Below, piece by piece: positions 1 to 3,964 of a DNA stretch of 6,091 bases. Positions within the stretch are counted from its first letter, which is position 1, and each line of letters starts with the position of its first letter. This DNA is from Gallionellaceae bacterium (GTDB taxonomy: Bacteria > Pseudomonadota > Gammaproteobacteria > Burkholderiales > Gallionellaceae). The notes under the pieces were generated by a model. It was not told the origin of the DNA. It saw nothing but the letters and a program-made list of their open reading frames with translations, and ran no database searches. The position numbers were made by a program, and so were the translations under genes. Location of the stretch: contig PLYB01000308.1 in NCBI GenBank assembly GCA_003151655.1, positions 1 through 6,091 of the forward strand. The letters run 5' to 3'.

Positions 1-55
1 AATTGATAGGCGATATTTGGATATGCGAGTATAGCCAAACTTTACGGAGATCATC

Positions 56-988
56 ATGAAAACAAATTTCACCTTTTTGAGTTGCACACTTATCTTGTTA
101 TTGCAGGGCTGCGCGCTATCCAGCCATCCCGTGACCAACGCTACACTGGGCAAAACTAGCAGCAGCGCCGAAATGGAACGCCTGATCGACCAACCCGGGC
201 CAATTCAATTGGAGACCATCAACAGTGCCGATTGGTCGGTTCCGCTGGCTGGTTTGTTGAATCTGAATAGACCGGCTGCGATTGAAGCCGGACTGAAAGA
301 TCGCGATGAACCTATCCAAGTTTATGCCCACCTGCTGAAGCATCCGCAGCGCGGCAATTTTCTGGTGGACACAGGCATGTCAAAAAAGCTGGTGGATGAT
401 CCAAGCAAAGTAGGACTGAATTTGCTGGTTCAGAAAGTGATGCACACCGAAAAAATTCAGCTCAGAAAAGGCACTGCCGAAATTTTGCAAGGCATGGACG
501 GCAAACTGTCCGGCGTGTTTTTAACCCATATGCATATCGACCACATTTCCGGCATGCCCGATATTCCCAATGACGTGCCACTGTATATTGGTGCAGGAGA
601 ATCCACAGCAACCAGCTTTAAGAATATGTTCGTTCGCGGTGCAACCAATCAACTATTGCAAGATAAGCAGCCGTTGCAAGAATGGCATTTTCAAGCAGAC
701 CCGCAAAACAAGTTTGAAGGGATTATTGACGTGTTCGAAGACGGCTCGGTATTTGCCATCAGCGTACCGGGACATACGCCGGGCAGCACCGCGTTCCTGA
801 TCCGAACCACGCATGGGCCGGTATTACTAACGGGTGATAACTGTCACACGCGCTGGGGCTGGGAGCACACAGTGGAGCCGGGCGACTTCACCGAAGACAA
901 TGATCGCAACCTGAAAAGCCTGAAGAGCTTGAAAGAGCTGGTGGCAAGGCATCCGCTGATTGAAGTGCGGCTGGGGCATCAGCATTAA
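56..988 (+). CDS. Metallo-beta-lactamase-fold hydrolase, predicted lipoprotein
   Basis: This encodes a 310-residue MBL-fold hydrolase. The N-terminus is a lipoprotein signal: a hydrophobic stretch at about residues 5-16, then lipobox L16-Q17-G18-C19, so Cys19 would be lipidated. Ala at +2 suggests the outer membrane rather than inner-membrane retention. The metal site is complete: H158-x-H160-x-D162-H163 in the HMHIDH motif, H240 in the PGHTPGS motif, D261 in the TGDN motif, and a C-terminal His (H308 or H310). This is the dizinc layout of AHL lactonases, glyoxalase II and related MBL hydrolases. The overall arrangement (FLVDTG near 102-107, then HxHxDH) is closest to the quorum-quenching lactonase-like group, but the substrate cannot be read from sequence. 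The start is supported by GGAG at 46-49, six bases before the ATG. The gene appears monocistronic and is followed by an inverted-repeat block. The MBL fold is near certain; lactonase activity is only a guess. Confidence 0.9.
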   Translation: MKTNFTFLSCTLILLLQGCALSSHPVTNATLGKTSSSAEMERLIDQPGPIQLETINSADWSVPLAGLLNLNRPAAIEAGLKDRDEPIQVYAHLLKHPQRGNFLVDTGMSKKLVDDPSKVGLNLLVQKVMHTEKIQLRKGTAEILQGMDGKLSGVFLTHMHIDHISGMPDIPNDVPLYIGAGESTATSFKNMFVRGATNQLLQDKQPLQEWHFQADPQNKFEGIIDVFEDGSVFAISVPGHTPGSTAFLIRTTHGPVLLTGDNCHTRWGWEHTVEPGDFTEDNDRNLKSLKSLKELVARHPLIEVRLGHQH

Positions 989-990
989 AA

Positions 991-1118
991 CAACGTAGGA
1001 TGGGTTGCAACAAAGTTAGGCAATCTGCTATCGAGCAAGCTCGATAGCAGAATTGACACAACGTAGCGATACCCAGACTTGAGAAACGATGGGTATCGTT
1101 GCACTCCGCCCATCCTAC
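991..1118. repeat. REP-like compound inverted repeat downstream of the MBL gene
   Basis: The block is bounded by an exact 10-bp inverted repeat, GTAGGATGGG at 995-1004 and CCCATCCTAC at 1109-1118. Inside are two further dyads: a perfect 12-bp pair (1025-1036 and 1039-1050, two-base centre) and CGATACCC/GGGTATCG (1067-1074 and 1091-1098). The 8-mer CAACGTAG occurs directly repeated at 991-998 and 1059-1066, which suggests that two units are juxtaposed or that one interrupts another. The sequence style (GTAGGATGGG ends, inner GGGTATCG) resembles extragenic palindromic elements scattered through many proteobacterial genomes, but I cannot confirm the copy number. There is no coding sequence here. 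A role in mRNA 3'-end protection or attenuation for the upstream gene is possible. Confidence 0.6.
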
Positions 1119-1154
1119 AATTCTTAGCACTAAATTTTTTTAGTGCTAAGAATT
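1119..1154. terminator. Perfect 16-bp inverted repeat with TTTT loop, terminator-like
   Basis: The arms at 1119-1134 and 1139-1154 are exact reverse complements around a four-T loop (1135-1138). The stem is AT-rich apart from the central AGTGC/GCACT portion. It lies between the lipoprotein gene and the toxin promoter, where it could insulate the two. It is not a textbook intrinsic terminator, because no long U tract follows on the plus strand (the next bases are CTTTGCG). It may instead be a hairpin, a protein-binding site or a miniature element end. The hairpin is certain; termination is not. Confidence 0.45.
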
Positions 1155-1194
1155 CTTTGCGTAGCGTTTGCGCTCGTGAATCTTTCTGCACTGC

Positions 1195-1222
1195 TTGACG
1201 CAATACGGCATTGACGTATAAT
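1195..1222 (+). promoter_or_regulatory. Near-consensus sigma70 promoter of the toxin-antitoxin operon
   Basis: TTGACG at 1195-1200 and a perfect TATAAT at 1217-1222 are separated by 16 bases. A start point about seven bases after the -10 box falls at 1229-1230, on the toxin ATG itself, so the transcript would be leaderless or nearly so. An inverted pair GCTTGA (1193-1198) and TCAAGC (1223-1228) brackets the promoter with 30-bp centre-to-centre spacing (about three helical turns). This is a plausible operator through which the HTH antitoxin could repress its own operon. Confidence 0.75.
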
Positions 1223-1229
1223 TCAAGCT

Positions 1230-1544
1230 ATGTATACCGTAGCCGAGACCACTATATTTACCACTGATGCTAAATCAGTTTGGACAGATTCCGAGCGTTC
1301 CGCTTTTGTCGATTGGATTTCCGATAATCCAGAAGCAGGGGATGTTATTCCCGGTTCTGGCGGTTGCCGAAAAGTGCGCTGGGCGCGTGCAGGAATGGGC
1401 AAGCGTGGCGGTGCGCGAGTGATTTATTTCAACAGGCTGGAAAGTGGCGTGATCTGGTTGCTGGTAATTTACGCCAAAGCGGTTCGCGGAAATATTCCTG
1501 CGCACCTTCTCAGAACAATTAAGGAGACGATAGACCATGGCTGA
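1230..1544 (+). CDS. higB: HigB2-type RelE-superfamily toxin
   Basis: This encodes a 104-residue toxin of the RelE/HigB2 group of type II toxin-antitoxin systems, which are ribosome-dependent mRNA endonucleases in the cytoplasm. The family signature is clear: the NPEAGDVIPGSGG segment (about 33-45), the basic R47-K48-x-R50 cluster, the GMGKRGGARVIYF strand (about 55-67, with K58, R59, R63 and Y66), and LLVIYAK (77-83). The length is normal and the gene looks intact. It overlaps the antitoxin gene by 8 nt, in the toxin-first order typical of higBA. No Shine-Dalgarno precedes the ATG, and the promoter's predicted start is at the start codon, so leaderless translation is likely. The N-terminal MYTVAETTIFT aligns well with the usual family start, which argues against a later start. 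The symbol reflects the HigB2 family; individual members are often named only 'RelE/ParE family toxin'. Confidence 0.88.
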   Translation: MYTVAETTIFTTDAKSVWTDSERSAFVDWISDNPEAGDVIPGSGGCRKVRWARAGMGKRGGARVIYFNRLESGVIWLLVIYAKAVRGNIPAHLLRTIKETIDHG

Positions 1545-1818
1545 AAAATCAATGACGGGTAAAGAGCTTGGCGAAAAACTGCTCAAATCAGTGCGCCAAA
1601 TGAAAGCCGGAGAGGGCACGGTAGTATATTCGCCGATAGTTGCCGCACGACAAAAATCCGGTTTGTCGCAGTCGCAATTCGCCGAACTGATGGGCGTATC
1701 GTTGCGCACTCTGCAAGAGTGGGAGCAAGGACGACGCAACCCGTCCGGTGCCGCAAAAACGCTGCTGCGTGTCGCAGAATCACACCCCGAGGTGTTACGC
1801 GAGTTGGTGGCGGAATGA
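1537..1818 (+). CDS. higA: HigA2/NadS-type HTH antitoxin
   Basis: This encodes a 93-residue antitoxin with an N-terminal toxin-binding segment (about 1-30) and a Cro/C1-type helix-turn-helix (about 34-72). The core reads RQKSGLSQSQFAELMGVS followed by RTLQEWEQGRR, the usual WEQG signature of HigA2/NadS-like antitoxins. The family neutralises the adjacent RelE-like toxin and represses the operon by binding its promoter. AAGGAG at 1521-1526 lies inside the toxin gene, ten bases before the ATG. The 8-nt overlap with the toxin stop suggests translational coupling. The strong internal ribosome binding site, against none for the toxin, would favour an excess of antitoxin. The gene looks complete, and only 11 bases separate its end from the convergent DUF1778 gene. 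Confidence 0.88.
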   Translation: MAEKSMTGKELGEKLLKSVRQMKAGEGTVVYSPIVAARQKSGLSQSQFAELMGVSLRTLQEWEQGRRNPSGAAKTLLRVAESHPEVLRELVAE

Positions 1819-1829
1819 TTTGAACATCA

Positions 1830-2099
1830 TCACTGTTGCACTTGTTCGGCATGTCGTTTGAGTGCTCGCTTCAATGCGGTATTGGGTTTGGCAGGAGCAT
1901 CCAATGCGGCCATGAACACCTCGAAATATTTGGGTTTAAGCGTAATTGATTCATGTTCCTGCACCACCTTTTTGGCGGACGCCAAAGCGTGCGAAAGAAT
2001 AAACTCGGAAATACTAACGCGCGTATAGCTGGCCGCCTTATCCAACAATTGGAGTGTCTGACTGTCGCAGCGGATATTCAATCTATTTTCCTTTTTCAT
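1830..2099 (-). CDS. DUF1778/TacA-type RHH antitoxin, apparently orphan
   Basis: This encodes an 89-residue ribbon-helix-helix protein of the DUF1778 (TacA-like) antitoxin family. Residues 4-10 form the DNA-binding strand (ENRLNIR), followed by helices at about 12-25 and 29-45. The C-terminal part carries the expected toxin-contacting segment (ITLKPKYFEVFMAALDAPAKPNTALKRAL, about 52-80 in three pieces). Members normally sit just upstream of a GNAT acetyltransferase toxin that modifies aminoacyl-tRNA. Here the downstream side on the minus strand is filled by the convergent higA-like gene, so no toxin follows. The ATG at 2099 is chosen because GGAG (2106-2109) is six bases upstream; a TTG at 2111 would extend the protein by four residues but overlaps that Shine-Dalgarno. 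It shares a divergent intergenic region with the gene starting at 2199. Confidence 0.85.
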   Translation of the reverse strand: MKKENRLNIRCDSQTLQLLDKAASYTRVSISEFILSHALASAKKVVQEHESITLKPKYFEVFMAALDAPAKPNTALKRALKRHAEQVQQ

Positions 2100-2105
2100 G
2101 ACTAA

Positions 2106-2109
2106 CTCC
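2106..2109 (-). promoter_or_regulatory. Shine-Dalgarno fixing the DUF1778 start
   Basis: GGAG on the minus strand lies six bases before the ATG at 2099 and overlaps the alternative TTG at 2111. It therefore supports the shorter, 89-residue product. Confidence 0.7.
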
Positions 2110-2136
2110 AATTACTGACGCGACATACATTGAATA

Positions 2137-2177
2137 TTGCGCAAAGTAGCTGAATGACTACAATGTGCATTATGCAC
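2137..2177 (+). promoter_or_regulatory. Putative promoter and palindromic operator of the antidote gene
   Basis: TTGCGC (2137-2142) and TACAAT (2159-2164) are separated by 16 bases and form a plausible sigma70 promoter. Directly abutting the -10 box is GTGCATTATGCAC (2165-2177), an exact 6-bp inverted repeat about a single T. It covers the expected start point, the usual position for an autorepressor operator. The -35 box lies in a second perfect palindrome, TTGCGCAA (2137-2144). The region is shared with the divergent DUF1778 gene, so either antitoxin could bind here. Confidence 0.5.
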
Positions 2178-2198
2178 CCCATTTGCAAAACCTAAGCC

Positions 2199-2510
2199 AT
2201 GACCAAGAAAAGCACGAAAAAAATCACTAGCTCCCGCTTTGATGCCGCCGATTATCTCGACAGCGAAAAAATGATTGCCGAATATTTGGCCGCAGCCTTG
2301 GAAGACAGCAACCCGGATGTTTTCTTATCCGCTCTCGGCGATGTTGCCAAAGCGCGCGGCATGACGAAGATCGCCAAGGATGCAGGATTAAGCCGCGAGA
2401 GTTTATATAAAGCCCTCGCACCGGGAGCGAAGCCGCGCTACGAAACAGTGCGCAAGTTGATGGATGCTATCGGCGTGAAGATGACGGCACAAAGTGCGGT
2501 GAATGTTTGA
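2199..2510 (+). CDS. HigA-like addiction module antidote protein, apparently orphan
   Basis: This encodes a 103-residue protein of the 'putative addiction module antidote' family (COG3636-like, phage-related HTH). The signature is FDAADYLDSEKMIAEYL (14-30), ALEDSNPDVFLSALGDVAKA (33-52), then a helix-turn-helix MTKIAKDAGLSRESLYKAL (55-73) and the PRYETVRKLMDAIGVKM tail (79-95). In this family a RelE/ParE-like killer gene normally lies immediately upstream. Here that position holds only a 99-bp divergent promoter region and the DUF1778 gene, so the partner is missing. The protein looks full length. No good Shine-Dalgarno precedes the ATG. It may act as a stand-alone repressor or neutralise a toxin encoded elsewhere. 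Confidence 0.85.
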   Translation: MTKKSTKKITSSRFDAADYLDSEKMIAEYLAAALEDSNPDVFLSALGDVAKARGMTKIAKDAGLSRESLYKALAPGAKPRYETVRKLMDAIGVKMTAQSAVNV

Positions 2511-2587
2511 GGGTAGACCATGCGGCGCAATAGCGGTTGGTTATTACACTCTACGCGGGATGCTATGCGATAAAGCCAAACCCGCCC

Positions 2588-2612
2588 CGTGCTTCGCCGC
2601 ACGCCATTTTTT
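2588..2612 (+). terminator. Possible weak intrinsic terminator after the antidote gene
   Basis: A 5-bp stem CGTGC (2588-2592) and GCACG (2599-2603) with loop TTCGCC is followed after three bases by six T residues (2607-2612). The stem is short, so termination would be inefficient. Its position between two genes of the same strand fits a transcription boundary. It also argues that the upstream GTG at 2589 is not the start of the next gene. Confidence 0.4.
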
Positions 2613-2625
2613 CAAAACGTTATCG

Positions 2626-2630
2626 AAAGG
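2626..2630 (+). promoter_or_regulatory. Shine-Dalgarno fixing the start at 2637
   Basis: AAAGG ends six bases before the ATG at 2637. The longer reading frame from the GTG at 2589 has no comparable site and would run through the putative terminator hairpin. Confidence 0.65.
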
Positions 2631-2636
2631 TGCTGC

Positions 2637-3338
2637 ATGAATCAGAACACCTCCATCCGCATAGTTGCATACGTTGATATCTTGGGCTGGAAACATGCTT
2701 TTGACACCATCGGACATAAAGGTTTAGTCGACATTGCCACTAAAATATCTGTGCAAAAAGCAACATTTTCGCCCAAGCAAAAGAAGATAAGTAAAGAATT
2801 CGAAAATCAACTGGAAAAGCAACATGGCATTCCCCAAAACAACGGGAGATACCATGACATTTGCTTTTCATTTTTTTCCGATTGCTTCGCAATTTCGGCA
2901 TCCCCAGACAATTTGGATAATCTATTCAATGTAACTAAATGGGCTTGCATTAGATTACTTGGAGATGACGGACTATTAACTCGTGGCGGGATTACTATCG
3001 GAGAGTTTACTCATGATATGTCAAACGACATCACTGTTGGCATACCGCTTAACTGCGCTGTTGATATTGAGAAATCAACCAAAATGCCTCGAATTAGGGT
3101 AGCAGATGAAGTTGTAGTATTAGCCAAAAAATCTCCGGCCTATGAGCAGCTTATATATGATGACGGGGAATGCAGCGTACTGAATATCGCCAATGATGTG
3201 CAAGAAGATTGGCTGTCTGTATCTGAAAAGCAAATTGCTAAAGCACTAAACTCTGAGCTTGGAGCGTATGAAAAGTGCAAATGGAAATATATCTCCGAAC
3301 ATTTGCCTCGCATGTATACGAACGCAAACCGTTCGTAA
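2637..3338 (+). CDS. Uncharacterised protein with class III nucleotidyl cyclase-like motifs
   Basis: This encodes a 233-residue soluble protein that I do not recognise as a characterised family. Motifs in order: IVAYVDILGWKHAF (9-22), resembling the first metal-binding strand of class III adenylyl/guanylyl cyclases (hydrophobic-VD-hydrophobic-x-G, D14); FSFFSDCFAISAS (77-89), resembling the second metal-aspartate strand (D82); LLTRGGITIGEF (113-124), like the RxGIxxGxV strand; GIPLNCAVDIEK (135-146), in the place of the G-x-x-VNxAARLE helix; and PRIRVADEVV (151-160), like the 'ILVSEEV' segment. This order matches a single cyclase homology domain. The usual base-selecting residues cannot be assigned. 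There is no signal peptide or membrane segment. The start is set by AAAGG at 2626-2630. The coding DNA is AT-richer than that of the lipoprotein gene, suggesting transfer. It could be an active cyclase, a degenerate sensor, or a different alpha/beta fold; the assignment is an inference from motifs. Confidence 0.7.
   Translation: MNQNTSIRIVAYVDILGWKHAFDTIGHKGLVDIATKISVQKATFSPKQKKISKEFENQLEKQHGIPQNNGRYHDICFSFFSDCFAISASPDNLDNLFNVTKWACIRLLGDDGLLTRGGITIGEFTHDMSNDITVGIPLNCAVDIEKSTKMPRIRVADEVVVLAKKSPAYEQLIYDDGECSVLNIANDVQEDWLSVSEKQIAKALNSELGAYEKCKWKYISEHLPRMYTNANRS
3317..3337. other. Hairpin across the stop codon of the cyclase-like gene
   Basis: TACGAACG (3317-3324) and CGTTCGTA (3330-3337) are exact inverted repeats around a 5-base loop, and they overlap the TAA stop at 3336-3338. 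No T tract follows, so it is not a standard terminator. It could stabilise the mRNA 3' end or be incidental. Confidence 0.4.
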
Positions 3339-3412
3339 ATTCGTTAACTACAGCTCTGAAGGTTTCACGAATGTGTAATGAAAGACTTGACCCCGTGTTT
3401 TTATTTAACCTG

Positions 3413-3443
3413 AGTCAATTCGGTTGCCGAAAATAAATTGACT
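3413..3443. promoter_or_regulatory. Nested inverted repeat overlapping the -35 box of the next gene
   Basis: The outer arms AGTCAATT (3413-3420) and AATTGACT (3436-3443) enclose an inner dyad TTCGG (3419-3423) and CCGAA (3427-3431), sharing two bases. The right outer arm contains the TTGACT -35 element. The position suits an operator or a regulatory hairpin; it could also be the relic of a small palindromic element. Confidence 0.5.
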
Positions 3444-3482
3444 TGTGAGCTTGAGTTTCTTAACATCGAAATATCTAAGGAG
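3438..3482 (+). promoter_or_regulatory. Promoter and ribosome binding site of the small membrane protein gene
   Basis: TTGACT (3438-3443) and TAACAT (3461-3466) have ideal 17-bp spacing, giving a start point near 3473. AAGGAG at 3477-3482 lies eight bases before the ATG at 3491. This indicates separate expression rather than strict co-transcription with the gene at 2637. The transcript leader would be under 20 bases. Confidence 0.6.
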
Positions 3483-3490
3483 AACGTAGA

Positions 3491-3808
3491 ATGCTAGGTG
3501 ATTTATTTGGTGGTCTAGCTCAATTATTAGTTGACGACCTGATTGTTACTTTCAATGAAAAAGAGGTATGTACAGTCTCAAATTGCAGAGGAACTCGACA
3601 TAAAAAATCTCGTTTTTGTCAAAAACATTGGGGAGCGTATTGGGTAGTTGTTGCTCTCGCAATTATTTCTACATGTGTAATTTATCCGTTGTTGTTTTTC
3701 CCTCTTATCATATGGTGGTTGCTCTGTAGCTGGTTTGAATTCAAAATACTCACCGCTCTTTCACCTATGCTAGTTGCAATTCTTATCGGAATACTTTCCG
3801 ATTTTTAA
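3491..3808 (+). CDS. Small membrane protein with a zinc-knuckle-like CCCH motif
   Basis: This encodes 105 residues; I do not recognise a named family. Residues 1-22 are amphipathic (MLGDLFGGLAQLLVDDLIV). Then C27-x4-C32-x10-C43-x2-H46, rich in basic residues between the second and third ligands, resembles a small zinc-binding knuckle of the 'CxxxxC...CxxHW' type. Residues about 50-79 are strongly hydrophobic (one long or two short helices broken at P66 and P71), and 86-102 form another hydrophobic segment. The protein is therefore probably an inner-membrane protein with a cytosolic zinc-binding head. The perfect AAGGAG site and own promoter support it as a real gene despite its size. It follows the cyclase-like gene by 152 bp on the same strand and converges with the FGE-fold gene. 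A partner or effector role for the cyclase-like protein is possible but unproven. Confidence 0.72.
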   Translation: MLGDLFGGLAQLLVDDLIVTFNEKEVCTVSNCRGTRHKKSRFCQKHWGAYWVVVALAIISTCVIYPLLFFPLIIWWLLCSWFEFKILTALSPMLVAILIGILSDF

Positions 3809-3964
3809 AAATTGCTCGCGCAAAGTGCTTCCCTCGTTTTGGGAAGGGTCGTGTATTTGGTTTAGAGTGGGGCGTATTTTTAGAGAATTAATGCCTCCGA
3901 TGGAAGACAAAAAGCGAAGTGAAGACGTTCCCCTGTGTTTTTTCTGTATGCGGGCTTCATTTCA

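Noticed and set aside
1275..1739. A 154-codon open frame on the minus strand across the toxin-antitoxin operon
   Set aside because: It lies wholly antisense to two well-supported family members, has no recognisable domain and no ribosome binding site, and its composition is that of a shadow frame.
2589..2636. A 16-residue N-terminal extension of the cyclase-like protein from a GTG start
   Set aside because: It lacks a ribosome binding site, passes through a hairpin plus T tract, and the ATG at 2637 has AAAGG at proper spacing.
2511..3490. Possible integron cassettes (single genes separated by hairpin-bearing spacers)
   Set aside because: The spacers lack paired RYYYAAC and GTTRRRY core sites, so the attC criterion is not met.
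3809..3964. A diversity-generating retroelement template repeat or terminator downstream of the FGE-fold gene
   Set aside because: No stretch resembles the final 100 bases of the gene, and the only hairpin (CTTCCC 3828-3833 with GGGAAG 3841-3846) has no T tract on either useful side.
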